Source of the DNA: Osmia lignaria lignaria
Taxonomy: Eukaryota; Arthropoda; Insecta; Hymenoptera; Megachilidae
Direction of reading: 5' to 3'
Assembly (NCBI RefSeq): GCF_051020975.1
Contig: NW_027478169.1
Coordinates: forward strand, 12,648,001-12,712,000
DNA: 64,000 bases
Numbering within the stretch: the first letter of the stretch is position 1; every line of letters starts with the position of its first letter. The notes under the pieces are model-generated. The model was not told the origin of the DNA and searched no databases. It worked only from the letters and a program-made list of their open reading frames with translations. Below, piece by piece: positions 1 to 13,344 of this stretch. The position numbers and the translations under genes were made by a program.

Positions 1-148
1 GAAATATCTCGAAATATGTCCGTCAGGCCCCTTCCCTTGAGATATATCTGCAAATATCTCGGAAACGAAGCGAGCTATGGCAAAATGTTAAGAGACCTTT
101 TTTGTAGAGAATTAAGTTTCCTACGTTTTATGTTCTATGATATTTTTT
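1..148. repeat. Partial satellite monomer at the left edge
   Basis: This is the 3' part of a monomer. It begins in the segment that normally follows the GAA-rich tract (ATATCTCGAAATATG) and runs to the boundary at 149. It shows the array continues beyond the left edge. The next monomer (149-469) is 321 bp because one G is missing from the usual CCGTGGCCCC (about 230-237). Confidence 0.95.
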
Positions 149-469
149 GATCAGATGCGTAGTTCTCGAGATATATCAAGATATTTAAAAGTTCCGAAGC
201 CGCACCAACATAATAGGGATACAGAAACACCGTGCCCCTCTCTTTGAGATAACTCTGCACTATTGCGAGTTGCAAATGCCACTTCCAGCTTAGCTGTGCA
301 GAAGAAGAACAACAAGAGGAAGAAATATCTCGAAATATGTCCGTCAGGCCCCTTACCCTGAGATAAATCTGCAAATATCTCGGAAACGAAGCGAGCTATG
401 GCAAAATGTTAAGAGACCTTTTTTGTAGAGAATTAAGTTTCCTACTTTTTATCTTCTATGATATTTTCT

Positions 470-3042
470 GATCAGATGCGTAGTTCTCGAGATATATCAA
501 GATATTTAAAAGCTCCGAAGCCGCACCAACATAATAGAGATACAGAAACACCGTGGCCCCTGTCTTTGAGATAACTCTGCACTATTGCGAGCTGTAAATG
601 CAACTTCCAGCTTAGCTGTGCAGAAGAAGAACAACAAGAAGAAGAAATATCTCGAAATATGTCCGTCAGGCCCCTTCCCTTGAGATATATCTGCAAATAT
701 CTCGGAAACGAAGCGAGCTATGGCAAAATGTTAAGAGACCTTTTTTGTAGAGAATTATGTTTCCTACAATTTATGTTCTATGATATTTTTTGATCAGATG
801 CGTAGTTCTCGAGATATACCAAGATATTTAAAAGTTCCGAAGCCGCACCAACATAATAGAGATACAGAAACACCGTGGCCCCTTTCTTTGAGATAACTCT
901 GCACTATTGCGAGCTGCAAATGCCACTTCCAGCTTAGCTGTGCAGAGGAAGAACAACAAGAAGAAGGAATATTTCGAAATATGTCCGTCAGGCCAGTTCT
1001 TTGAGCTGAATCTGCAAATATCTCGGAAACGAAGCGAGCTATGGCAAAATGTTAAGAGACGTTTTTTGTAGAGAATTATGTTTCCTACAATTTATGTTCT
1101 ATGATATTTTTTGATCAGATGCGTAGTTCTCGAGATATATCAAGATATTTAAAAGTTCCGAAGCCGCACCAACATAATAGAGATACAGAAACACCGTGGC
1201 CCCTTTCTTTGAGATAACTCTGCACTATTGCGAGCTGCAAATGTCACTTTCAGCTTAGCTGTGCAGAAGAAGAACAACAAGAAGAAGAAATATCTCGAAA
1301 TATGTCCGTCAGGCCCCTTCCCTTGAGATAAATCTGCAAATATCTCGGAAACGAAGAGAGCTATGGCAAAATGTTAAGAGACCTTTTTTGTAGAGAATTA
1401 GGTTTCCTACTTTTTATGTACTATGATATTTTTTGATCAGATGCGTAGTTCTCGAGATATATCAAGATATTTAAAAGTTCCGAAGCCGCACCAACATAAT
1501 AGAGATACAGAAACACCGTGGCCCCTTTCTTTGAGATAACTCTGCACTATTGCGAGCTGTAAATGCCACTTCCAGTTAAGCTGTGCAGAAGAAGAACAAC
1601 AAGAAGAAGAAATATCTCGAAATATGTCCGTCAGGCCCCTTCCCTTGAGATATATCTGCAAATATCTCGGAAACGAAACGAGCTATGGCAAAATGTTAAG
1701 AGACCTTTTTTGTAGAGAATTATGTTTCCTATAATTTATGTTCTATGATATTTTTTGATCAGATGCGTAGTTCTCGAGATATACCAAGATATTTAAAAGT
1801 TCCGAAGCCGCACCAACATAATAGAGATACAGAAACACCGTGGCCCCTTTCTTTGAGATAACTCTGCACTATTGCGAGCTGCAAATGCCACTTCCAGCTT
1901 AGCTGTGCAGAGGAAGAACAACAAGAAGAAGGAATATTTCGAAATATGTCCGTCAGGCCAGTTCTTTGAGCTGAATCTGCAAATATCTCGGAAACGAAGC
2001 GAGCTATGGCAAAATGTTAAGAGACGTTTTTTGTAGAGAATTATGTTTCCTACAATTTATGTTCTATGATATTTTTTGATCAGATGCGTAGTTCTCGAGA
2101 TATATCAAGATATTTAAAAGTTCCGAAGCCGCACCAACATAATAGAGATACAGAAACACCGTGGCCCCTTTCTTTGAGATAACTCTGCACTATTGCGAGC
2201 TGCAAATGTCACTTTCAGCTTAGCTGTGCAGAAGAAGAACAACAAGAAGAAGAAATATCTCGAAATATGTCCGTCAGGCCCCTTCCCTTGAGATAAATCT
2301 GCAAATATCTCGGAAACGAAGAGAGCTATGGCAAAATGTTAAGAGACCTTTTTTGTAGAGAATTAGGTTTCCTACTTTTTATGTACTATGATATTTTTTG
2401 ATCAGATGCGTAGTTCTCGAGATATATCAAGATATTTAAAAGTTCCGAAGCCGCACCAACATAATAGAGATACAGAAACACCGTGGCCCCTTTCTTTGAG
2501 ATAACTCTGCACTATTGCGAGCTGTAAATGCCACTTCCAGTTAAGCTGTGCAGAAGAAGAACAACAAGAAGAAGAAATATCTCGAAATATGTCCGTCAGG
2601 CCCCTTCCCTTGAGATATATCTGCAAATATCTCGGAAACGAAACGAGCTATGGCAAAATGTTAAGAGACCTTTTTTGTAGAGAATTATGTTTCCTATAAT
2701 TTATGTTCTATGATATTTTTTGATCAGATGCGTAGTTCTCGAGATATACCAAGATATTTAAAAGTTCCGAAGCCGCACCAACATAATAGAGATACAGAAA
2801 CACCGTGGCCCCTTTCTTTGAGATAACTCTGCACTATTGCGAGCTGCAAATGCCACTTCCAGCTTAGCTGTGCAGAGGAAGAACAACAAGAAGAAGGAAT
2901 ATTTCGAAATATGTCCGTCAGGCCAGTTCTTTGTGCTGAATCTGCAAATATCTCGGAAACGAAGCGAGCTATGGCAAAATGTTAAGAGACGTTTTTTGTA
3001 GAGAATTATGTTTCCTACAATTTATGTTCTATGATATTTTTT
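470..3042. repeat. Trimer higher-order repeat, 965-bp period
   Basis: Boundaries lie at 470, 792, 1113, 1435, 1757, 2078, 2400, 2722 and 3043. The units are 470-1434, 1435-2399 and a partial 2400-3042. Each has monomers of 322, 321 and 322 bp. The 321-bp monomer lacks one C (GGCCAGTTCTTTGAG where GGCCAGTTCCTTTGAG is usual), and its head carries GAGATATACCAAG at about 811, 1776 and 2741. The third monomer carries ATGTCACTTTCAGC at about 1240 and 2205. Units 2 and 3 look identical until about 2932. Unit 1 joins the pattern only after about 705, since its first monomer differs at several sites. Confidence 0.92.
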
Positions 3043-3686
3043 GATCGGAAGCGTAGTTTTCGAGATATATCGAGATATTTAAAAGTTCCGAAGCCGCACC
3101 AACATAATAGAGATACAGAAACACCGTGGCCCTTTTCTTTGAGATAACTCTGCACTAGTGCGAGCCGCAAATGCCACTTCCAGCTTAGCTGTGCAGAACA
3201 AGAACAACAAGAAGAAGAAATATCTCGAAATATGTCCGTCAGGCCCCTTCCCTTGAGATAAATCTGCAAATATCTCGGAAACGAAGCGAGCTATGGCAAA
3301 ATGTTAAGAGACCTTTTTTGTAGCGAATTATGTTTCCTACAATTTATCATCTATGATATTTTTTGATCAGAAGCGTAGTTTTCGAGATATATCGAGATAT
3401 TTAAAAGTTCCGAAGCCGCACCAACATAATAGAGATACAGAAACATCGTGGCCCCTTTCTTTGGGATAACTCTGCACTATTGCGAGCTGGAAATGCCACT
3501 TCCAGTTTAGCTGTGCAGAAGAAGAACAACAAGAAGAAGAAATATCTCGAAATATGTCCGTCAGGACCCTTCCCTTGAGATAAATCTGCAAATATCTCGG
3601 AAACGAAGCGAGCTATGGCAAAATGTAAAGAGACCTTTTTTGTAGAGAATTAAGTTTCCTACTTTTCATGTTCTATGATATTTTTT
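3043..3686. repeat. Two variant monomers between the trimer and pentamer blocks
   Basis: The monomer at 3043 has boundary GATCGG instead of GATCAG. The monomer at 3365 is an 'h' type, recognised by ACATCGTGGCC, TTGGGATAACTC, AGCTGGAAATG and CAGTTTAGC. The same h type recurs at 7551, 30733, 33629, 38441, 42626, 45201, 47776 and 56778. Confidence 0.85.
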
Positions 3687-6600
3687 GATCAGATGCGTAG
3701 TTCTCGAGATATATCAAGATATTTAAAAGTTCCGAAGCCGCACCAACATAATAGAGATACAGAAACACCGTGGCCCCTTTCTTTGAGATAACTCTGCACT
3801 ATTGCGAGCTGTAAATGCCACTTCCAGCTTAGCTGTGCAGAAGAAGAACAACAAGAAGAAGAAATATCTCGAAATATGTCCGTCAGGCCCCTTCCCTTGA
3901 GATATATCTGCAAATATCTCGGAAACGAAGCGAGCTATGGCAAAATGTTAAGAGACCTTTTTTGTAGAGAATTATGTTTCCTACAATTTATGTTCTATGA
4001 TATTTTTTGATCAGAAGCGTAGTTTTCGAGATATATCGAGATATTTAAAAGATCCGAAGCCGCACCAACATAATAGAGATACAGAAACACCGTGGCCCCT
4101 TTCTTTGAGATAACTCTGCACTAGTGCGAGCCGCAAATGCCACTTCCAGCTTAGCTGTGCAGAAGAAGAACAACAAGAAGAAGAAATATCTCGAAATATG
4201 TCCGTCAGGCCCCTTCCCTTGAGATAAATCTGCAAATATCTCGGAAACGAAGCGAGCTATGGCAAAATGTTAAGAGACCTTTTTTGTAGAGAATTATGTT
4301 TCCTACAATTTATGTTCTACGATATTTTTTGATCAGAAGCGTAGTTTTCGAGATATATCGAGATATTTAAAAGTTCCGAAGCCGCACCAACATAATAGAG
4401 ATACAGAAACACCGTGGCCCCTTTCTTTGAGATAACTCTGCACTAGTGCGAGCTGCAAATGCCACTTCCAGCTTAGCTGTGCAGAAGAAGAACAACAAGA
4501 AGAAGAAATATCTCGAAATATGTCCGTCAGGCCCCTTCCCTTGAGATAAATCTGCAAATATCTCGGAAACGAAGCGAGCTATGGCAAAATGTTAAGAGAC
4601 CTTTCTTGTAGAGAATTAAGTTTCCTACTTTTTATGTTCTATGATATTTTTTGATCAGATGCGTAGTTCTCGAGATATATCAAGATATTTAAAAGTTCCG
4701 AAGCCGCACCAACATAATAGAGATACAGAAACACCGTAGCCCCTTTCTTTGAGATAACTCTGCACCATTGCGAGCTGCAAATGCCACTTCCAGCTTAGCT
4801 GTGCAGAGGAAGAACAACAAGAAGAAGAAATATCTCGAAATATGTCCGTCAGGCCAGTTCCTTTGAGCTGAATCTGCAAATATCTCGGAAACGAAGCGAG
4901 CTATGGCAAAATGTTAAGAGACGTTTTTTGTAGAGAATTATGTTTCCTACAATTTATGTTCTATGATATTTTTTGATCAGAAGCGTAGTTTTCCAGATAT
5001 ATCGAGATATTTAAAAGTTCCGAAGCCGCACCAACATAATAGGGATACAGAAACACCGTGGCCCCTTTCTTTGAGATAACTCTGCACTAGTGCGAGCCGC
5101 AAATGCCACTTCCAGCTTAGCTGTGCAGAAGAAGAACAACAAGAAGAAGAAATATCTCGAAATATGTCCGTCAGGCCCCTTCCCTTGAGATAAATCTGCA
5201 AATATCTCGGAAACGAAGAGAGCTATGGCAAAATGTTAAGAGACCTTTTTTGTAGAGAATTAAGTTTCCTACTTTTCATGTTCTATGATATTTTTTGATC
5301 AGATGCGTAGTTCTCGAGATATATCAAGATATTGAAAAGTTCCGAAGCCGCACCAACATAATAGAGATACAGAAACACCATGGCCCCTTTCTTTGAGATA
5401 ACTCTGCACTATTGCGAGCTGTAAATGCCACTTCCAGCTTAGCTGTGCAGAAGAAGAACAACAAGAAGAAGAAATATCTCGAAATATGTCCGTCAGGCCC
5501 CTTCCCTTGAGATATATCTGCAAATATCTCGGAAACGAAGCGAGCTATGGCAAAATGTTAAGAGACCTTTTTTGTAGAGAATTATGTTTCCTACAATTTA
5601 TGTTCTATGATATTTTTTGATCAGATGCGTAGTTCTCGAGATATATCAAGATATTTAAAAGTTCCGAAGCCGCACCAACATAATAGGGATACAGAAACAC
5701 CGTGGCCCCTTTCTTTGAGATAACTCTGCACTAGTGCGAGCCGCAAATGCCACTTCCAGCTTAGCTGTGCAGAAGAAGAACAACAAGAAGAAGAAATATC
5801 TCGAAATATGTCCGTCAGGCCCCTTCCCTTGAGATAAATCTGCAAATATCTCGGAAACGAAGCGAGCTATCGCAAAATGTTAAGAGACCTTTTTTGTAGA
5901 GAATTATGTTTCCTATAATTTATGTTCTACGATATTTTTTGATCAGAAGCGTAGTTTTCGAGATATATCGAGATATTTAAAAGTTCCGAAGCCGCACCAA
6001 CATAATAGAGATACAGAAACACCGTGGCCCCTTTCTTTGAGATAACTCTGCACTAGTGCGAGCTGCAAATGCCACTTCCAGCTTAGCTGTGCAGAAGAAG
6101 AACAACAAGAAGAAGAAATATCTCGAAGTATGTCCGTCAGGCCCCTTCCCTTGAGATATATCTGCAAATATCTCGGAAACGAAGCGAGCTATGGCAAAAT
6201 GTTAAGAGACCTTTCTTGTAGAGAATTAAGTTTCCTACTTTTTATGTTCTATGCTATTTTTTGATCAGATGCGTAGTTCTCGAGATATATCAAGATATTT
6301 AAGAGTTCCGAAGCCGCACCAACATAATAGAGATACAGAAACACCGTGGCCCCTTTCTTTGGGATAACTCTGCACTATTGCGAGCTGCAAATGCCACTTC
6401 CAGCTTAGCTGTGCAGAAGAAGAACAACAAGAAGAAGAAATATCTCGAAATATGTCCGTCAGGCCAGTTCCTTTGAGCTGAATCTGCAAATATCTCGGAA
6501 ACGAAGCGAGCTATGGCAAAATGTTGAGAGACGTTTTTTGTAGAGAATTATGTTTCCTACAATTTATGTTCTATGATATTTTTTGATCAGAAGCGTAGTT

Positions 6601-6906
6601 TTCGAGATATATCGAGATATTTAAAAGTTCCGAAGCCGCACCAACATAATAGGGATACAGAAACACCGTGGCCCCTTTCTTTGAGATAACTCTGCACTAG
6701 TGCGAGCCGCAAATGCCACTTCCAGCTTAGCTGTGCAGAAGAAGAACAACAAGAAGAAGAAATATCTCGAAATATGTCCGACAGGCCCCTTCCCTTGAGA
6801 TAAATCTGCAAATATCTCGGAAACGATGCGAGCTATGGCGAAATGTTAAGAGACCTTTTTTGTAGAGAATTATGTTTCCTACAATTTATGTTCTACGATA
6901 TTTTTT
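3687..6906. repeat. Pentamer higher-order repeat, 1610-bp period, two copies
   Basis: Units are 3687-5296 and 5297-6906, five 322-bp monomers each. Shared rare variants exactly 1610 bp apart support this: TTCTACGATATT at 4316 and 5926, and GACCTTTCTTGTAG at about 4600 and 6210. The copies are not identical; for example the second has TTCTATGCTATT near 6250 and GGGATAACTC near 6361. It is therefore an older or partly homogenised amplification. Confidence 0.85.
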
Positions 6907-9900
6907 GATCAGAAGCGTAGTTTTCGAGATATATCGAGATATTTAAAAGTTCCGAAGCCGCACCAACATAATAGAGATACAGAAACACCGTGGCCCCTCT
7001 CTTTGAGATAACTCTGCACTATTGCGAGCTGCAAATGCCACTTCCAGCTTAGCTGTGCAGAAGAAGAACAACAAGAAGAAGAAATATCTCGAAATATGTC
7101 CGTCAGGCCCCTTCCCTTGAGATAAATCTGCAAATATCTCGGAAACGAAGCGAGCTATGGCAAAATGTTTAGAGACCTTTCTTGTAGAGAATTAAGTTTC
7201 CTACTTTTTATGTAGTATGATATTTTTTGATCAGATGCGTAGCTCTCGAGATATATCAAGATATTTAAAAGTTCCGAAGCCGCACCAACATAATAGAGAT
7301 ACAGAAACACCGTGGCCCCTTTCTTTGAGATAACTCTGCACTATTGCGCGCTGCAAATGCCACTTCCAGCTTAGCTGTGCAGAAGAAGAACAACAAGAAG
7401 AAGAAATATCTCGAAATATGTCCGTCAGGCCCCTTCCCTTGAGATAAATCTGCAAATATCTCGGAAACGAAGCGAGCTATGGCAAAATGTTAAGAGACCT
7501 TTTTTGTAGAGAATTATGTTTCCTACAATTTATGTTCTATGATATTTTTTGATTAGAAGCGTAGTTTTCGAGATATATCGAGATATTTAAAAGTTCCGAA
7601 GCCGCACCAACATAATAGAGATACAGAAACATCGTGGCCCCTTTCTTTGGGATAACTCTGCACTATTGCGAGCTGGAAATGCCACTTCCAGTTTAGCTGT
7701 GCAGAAGAAGAACAACAAGAAGATCAAATATCTCGAAATATGTCCGTCAGGACCCTTCCCTTGAGATAAATCTGCAAATATCTCGGAAACGAAGCGAGCT
7801 ATTGCAAAACGTTAAGAGACCTTTTTTGTAGAGAATTAAGTTTCCTACTTTTTATGCTGTATGATATTTTTTATCAGAAGCGTAGTTTTCGAGATATATC
7901 GAGATATTTAAAAGTTCCGAAGCCGCACCAACATAATAGAGATACAGAAACACCGTGGCCCCTTTCTTTGGGATAACTCTGCACTATTGCGAGCTGCAAA
8001 TGCCACTTCCAGCTTAGCTGTGCAGAAGAAGAACAACAAGAAGAAGAAATATCTCGAAATATGTCCGTCAGGCCACTTCCCTTGAGATAAATCTGCAAAT
8101 ATCTCGGAAACGAAGCGAGCTATGGCAAAATGTTAAGAGAGCTTTTTTGTAGAAAATTAAGTTTCCTACTTTTTATGTTCGATGATATTTTTTGATCAGA
8201 TGCGTAGTTCTCGAGATATATCAAGATATTTAAAAGTTCCGAAGCCGCACCAACATAATAGGGATACAGAAACACCGTGGCCCCTTTCTTAGAGATAACT
8301 CTGCACTAGTGCGAGCCGCAAATGCCACTTCCAGCTTAGCTGTGCAGAAGAAGAACAACAAGAAGACGAAATATCTCGAAATACGTCCGTCAGGCCCCTT
8401 CCCTTGAGATAAATCTGCAAATATCTCGGAAACGAAGCGAGCTATCGCAAAATGTTAAGAGACCTTTTTTGTAGAGAATTATGTTTCCTACAATTTATGT
8501 TCTACGATATTTTTTGATCAGAAGCGTAGTTTTCGAGATATATCGAGATATTTAAAAGTTCCGAAGCCGCACCAACATAATAGAGATACAGAAACACCGT
8601 GGCCCCTCTCTTTGAGATAACTCTGCACTAATGCGCGCTGCAAATGCCACTTCCAGCTTAGCTGTGCAGAAGAAGAACAACAAGAAGAAGAAATATCTCG
8701 AAATATGTCCGTCAGGCCCCTTCCCTTGAGATAAATCTGCAAATATCTCGGAAACGAAGCGAGCTATGGCAAAATGTTAAGAGACCTTTTTTGTAGAGAA
8801 TTATGTTTCCTACAATTTATGTTCTATGATATTTTTTGATCAGAAGCGTAGTTTTCGAGATATATCGAGATATTTAAAAGTTCCGAAGCCGCACCAACAT
8901 AATAGAGATACAGAAACACCGTGGCCCCTTTCTTTGAGATAACTCTGCACTATTGCGAGCTGTAAATGCCACTTCCAGCTTAGCTGTGCAGAAGAAGAAC
9001 AACAAGAAGAAGAAATATCTCGAAGTATGTCCGTCAGGCCCCTTCCCTTGAGATATATCTGCAAATATCTCGGAAACGAAGCGAGCTATGGCAAAATGTT
9101 AAGAGACCTTTTTTGTAGAGAATTATGTTTCCTACAATTTATGTTCTATGATATTTTTTGATCAGAAGCGTAGTTTTCGAGATATATCGAGATATTTAAA
9201 AGTTCCGAAGCCGCACCAACATAATAGAGATACAGAAACACCGTGGCCCCTTTCTTTGAGATAACTCTGCACTATTGCGCGCTGCAAATGCCACTTCCAG
9301 CTTAGCTGTGCAGAAGAAGAACAACAAGAAGAAGAAATATCTCGAAATATGTCCGTCAGGCCCCTTCCCTTGAGATAAATCTGCAAATATCTCGGAAACG
9401 AAGCGAGCTATTGCAAAACGTTAAGAGACCTTTTTTGTAGAGAATTAAGTTTCCTACTTTTTATGCTGTATGATATTTTTTATCAGAAGCGTAGTTTTCG
9501 AGATATATCGAGATATTTAAAAGTTCCGAAGCCGCACCAACATAATAGAGATACAGAAACACCGTGGCCCCTTTCTTTGGGATAACTCTGCACTATTGCG
9601 AGCTGCAAATGCCACTTCCAGCTTAGCTGTGCAGAAGAAGAACAACAAGAAGAAGAAATATCTCGAAATATGTCCGTCAGGCCACTTCCCTTGAGATAAA
9701 TCTGCAAATATCTCGGAAACGAAGCGAGCTATGGCAAAATGTTAAGAGAGCTTTTTTGTAGAAAATTAAGTTTCCTACTTTTTATGTTCGATGATATTTT
9801 TTGATCAGATGCGTAGTTCTCGAGATATATCAAGATATTTAAAAGTTCCGAAGCCGCACCAACATAATAGGGATACAGAAACACCGTGGCCCCTTTCTTT

Positions 9901-11090
9901 GAGATAACTCTGCACTAGTGCGAGCCGCAAATGCCACTTCCAGCTTAGCTGTGCAGAAGAAGAACAACAAGAAGACGAAATATCTCGAAATATGTCCGTC
10001 AGGCCCCTTCCCTTGAGATAAATCTGCAAATATCTCGGAAACGAAGCGAGCTATCGCAAAATGTTAAGAGACCTTTTTTGTAGAGAATTATGTTTCCTAC
10101 AATTTATGTTCTACGATATTTTTTGATCAGAAGCGTAGTTTTCGAGATATATCGAGATATTTAAAAGTTCCGAAGCCGCACCAACATAATAGAGATACAG
10201 AAACACCGTGGCCCCTTTCTTTGAGATAACTCTGCACTAGTGCGAGCTGCAAATGCCACTTCCAGCTTAGCTGTGCAGAAGAAGAACAACAAGAAGAAGA
10301 AATATCTCGAAATATGTCCGACAGGCCCCTTCCCTTGAGATAAATCTGCAAATATCTCGGAAACGATGCGAGCTATGGCGAAATGTTAAGAGACCTTTTT
10401 TGTAGAGAATTAAGTTTCCTACTTTTTATCTTCTATGATATTTTTTGATCAGATGCGTAGTTCTCGAGATAGATCAAGATACTTAAAAGTTCCGAAGCCG
10501 CACCAACATAATAGAGATACAGAAACACCGTGGCCCCTCTCTTTGAGATAACTCTGCACTAATGCGCGCTGCAAATGCCACTTCCAGCTTAGCTGTGCAG
10601 AAGAAGAACAACAAGAAGAAGAAATATCTCGAAATATGTCCGTCAGGCCCCTTCCCTTGAGATAAATCTGCAAATATCTCGGAAACGAAGCGAGCTATGG
10701 CAAAATGTTAAGAGACCTTTTTTGTAGAGAATTATGTTTCCTACAATTTATGTTCTATGATATTTTTTGATCAGAAGCGTAGTTTTCGAGATATATCGAG
10801 ATATTTAAAAGTTCCGAAGCCGCACCAACATAATAGAGATACAGAAACACCGTGGCCCCTTTCTTTGAGATAACTCTGCACTATTGCGAGCTGTAAATGC
10901 CACTTCCAGCTTAGCTGTGCAGAAGAAGAACAACAAGAAGAAGAAATATCTCGAAGTATGTCCGTCAGGCCCCTTCCCTTGAGATATATCTGCAAATATC
11001 TCGGAAACGAAGCGAGCTATGGCAAAATGTTAAGAGACCTTTTTTGTAGAGAATTATGTTTCCTACAATTTATGTTCTATGATATTTTTT
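6907..11090. repeat. Duplication zone with 1609-bp and 1931-bp offsets
   Basis: A stretch from about 7790 to 8516 recurs at about 9400 to 10125 (offset 1609). Shared markers are GAGAGCTTTTTTGTAGAAAATT at about 8138 and 9747, GAAGACGAAATATC at about 8364 and 9973, and the boundary lacking its G at 7872 and 9481. The next pair of monomers (8516-9159) recurs at 10447-11090 with offset 1931, marked by CACTAATGCGCGCTG at 8627 and 10558. The difference between the offsets is one monomer (10125-10446), inserted in the second copy. Confidence 0.85.
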
Positions 11091-12056
11091 GATCAGAAGC
11101 GTAGTTTTCGAGATATATCGAGATATTTAAAAGTTCCGAAGCCGCACCAACATAATAGAGATACAGAAACACCGTGGCCCCTTTCTTTGAGATAACTCTG
11201 CACTAGTGCGAGCCGCAAATGCCACTTCCAGCTTAGCTGTGCAGAAGAAGAACAACAAGAAGAAGAAATATCTCGAAATATGTCCGTCAGGCCAGTTCCT
11301 TTGAGCTGAATCTGCAAATATCTCGGAAACGAAGCGAGCTATGGCAAAATGTTAAGAGACGTTTTTTGTAGAGAATTATGTTTCCTACAATTTATGTTCT
11401 ATGATATTTTTTGATCAGAAGCGTAGTCTTCGAGATATATCGAGATATTTAAAAGTTCCGAAGACGCACCAACATAATAGAGATACAGAAACACCGTGGC
11501 CCCTTTCTTTGAGATAACTGTGCACCAGTGCGAGCCGCAAATGCCACTTCCAGCTTAGCTGTGCAGAAGAAGAACAACAAGAAGAAGAAATATCTCGAAA
11601 TATGTCCGTCAGGCCCCTTCCCTTGAGATATATCTGCAAATATCTCGGAAACGAAGCGAGCTATTGCAAAATGTTAAGAGACCGTTTTTGTAGAGAATTA
11701 TGTTTCCTACTTTTTATGTTCTATGATATTTTTTGATCAGACGCGTAGTTCTCGAGATATATCAAGATATTTAAAAGTTCCGAAGCCGCACCAACATAAT
11801 AGAGATACAGAAACACCGTGGCCCCTTTCTTTGAGATAACTCTGCACTATTGCGAGCTGCAAATGCCACTTCCAGCTTAGCTGTGCAGAAGAAGAACAAC
11901 AAGAAGAAGAAATATCTCGAAATATGTCCGTCAGGCCCCTTCCCTTGAGATATATCTGCAAATATCTCGGAAAGGAAGAGAGCTATGGCAAAATGTTAAG
12001 AGACCTTTTTTGTAGAGAATTAAGTTTCCTACTTTTCATGTTCTATGATATTTTTT

Positions 12057-12378
12057 GATCAGATGCGTAGTTCTCGAGATATATCAAGATATTTAAAAGT
12101 TCCGAAGCCGCACCAACATAATAGAGATACAGAAACACCGTGGCCCCTTTCTTTGAGATAACTCTGCACTATTGCGAGCTGTAAATGCCACTTCCAGCTT
12201 AGCTGTGCAGAAGAAGAACAACAAGAAGAAGAAATATCTCGAAATATGTCCGTCAGGCCCCTTCCCTTGAGATATATCTGCAAATATCTCGGAAACGAAG
12301 CGAGCTATGGCAAAATGTTAAGAGACTTTTGTTGTAGAGAATTATGTTTCCTACAATTTATGTTCTATGATATTTTTT
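12057..12378. repeat. Representative monomer, head type 1 (XhoI-bearing)
   Basis: This is a type-1 monomer, unit D of the seven-mer HOR. The head reads ATGCGTAGTTCTCGAG with ATATATCAAG, where type 2 has AAGCGTAGTTTTCGAG with ATATATCGAG. The change creates the palindrome TCTCGAGA, hence an XhoI site (CTCGAG). Type-1 monomers commonly also carry CTATTGCGAGCTG in mid-monomer where type 2 carries CTAGTGCGAGCCG. The linkage is often broken, so heads and bodies have been recombined. Confidence 0.9.
12269..12290. repeat. Short inverted repeat (typical type-1 monomer)
   Basis: GAGATAT and ATATCTC form a 7-bp stem around an 8-nt loop. The same half-site also appears earlier in the monomer as CGAGATATTT and as ATATCTCG, so each unit holds three or four copies of an ATATCTCG-like element in both orientations. 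Monomers reading GAGATAAATC keep only a 6-bp stem. No function is assigned. Confidence 0.6.
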
Positions 12379-13344
12379 GATCAGAAGCGTAGTTTTCGAG
12401 ATATATCGAGATATTTAAAAGTTCCGAAGCCGCACCAACATAATAGAGATACAGAAACACCGTGGCCCCTTTCTTTGAGATAACTCTGCACTAGTGCGAG
12501 CCGCAAATGCCACTTCCAGTTCAGCTGTGCAGAAGAAGAACAACAAGAAGAAGAAATATCTCGAAATATGTCCGTCAGGCCCCTTCCGTTGAGATAAATC
12601 TGCAAATATCTCGGAAACGAAGCGAGCTATCGCAAAATGTTAAGAGACCTTTTTTGTAGAGAATTATGTTTCCTACAATTTATGTTCTACGAAATTTTTT
12701 GATCAGAAGCGTAGTTTTCGAGATATATCGAGATATTTAAAAGTTCCGAAGCCGCACCAACATAATAGAGATACAGAAACACCGTGGCCCCTTTCTTTGA
12801 GATAGCTCTGCCCTAGTGCGAGCTGCAAGTGCCAGTTCCAGCTTAGCTGTGCAGAAGAAGGACAACAAGAAGAAGAAATATCTCGAAATATGTCCGTCAG
12901 GCCCCTTCCCTTGAGATAAATCTGCAAATATCTCGGAAACGAAGCGAGCTATGGCAAAATGTTTAGAGACCTTTCTTGTAGAGAATTAAGTTTCCTACTT
13001 TTTATGTAGTATGATATTTTTTGATCAGATGCGTAGCTCTCGAGATATATCAAGATATTTAAAAGTTCCGAAGCCGCACCAACATAATAGAGATACAGAA
13101 ACACCGTGGCCCCTTTCTTTGAGATAACTCTGCACTATTGCGCGCTGCAAATGCCACTTCCAGCTTAGCTGTGCAGAAGAAGAACAACAAGAAGAAGAAA
13201 TATCTCGAAATATGTCCGTCAGGCCCCTTCCCTTGAGATAAATCTGCAAATATCTCGGAAACGAAGTGAGCTATGGCAAAATGTTAAGAGACCTTTTTTG
13301 TAGAGAATTATGTTTCCTACAATTTATGTTCTATGATATTTTTT

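Larger units (their letters stand above)
11091..13344. repeat. Seven-monomer HOR unit 1 (A'BCDEFG, 2254 bp)
   Basis: This is the first full unit of the seven-mer. Diagnostic variants: A, second subrepeat changed to GGCCAGTTCCTTTGAGCTG; B, GTAGTCTTCGAG, GAAGACGCACC and CTGTGCACCAGTG; C, boundary GATCAGACGCG and a GGAAAGGAAGAGAG tail; D, GAGACTTTTGTTG; E, CCAGTTCAGC and TTCCGTTGAG; F, CTGCCCTAGTG, AAGTGCCAGTTCC and GAAGGACAAC; G, GTAGCTCTCGAG and TTGCGCGCTGC. The A monomer here is a hybrid, with a CTAGTGCGAGCCG body instead of the usual A body. Confidence 0.92.

Noticed and set aside
3980..4006. T-rich TTTTTT runs as terminators (bacterial type, or RNA polymerase III type)
   Set aside because: They have no GC-rich hairpin before them and no RNA gene (A/B boxes) in the monomer. 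They occur in every unit as part of the repeat.
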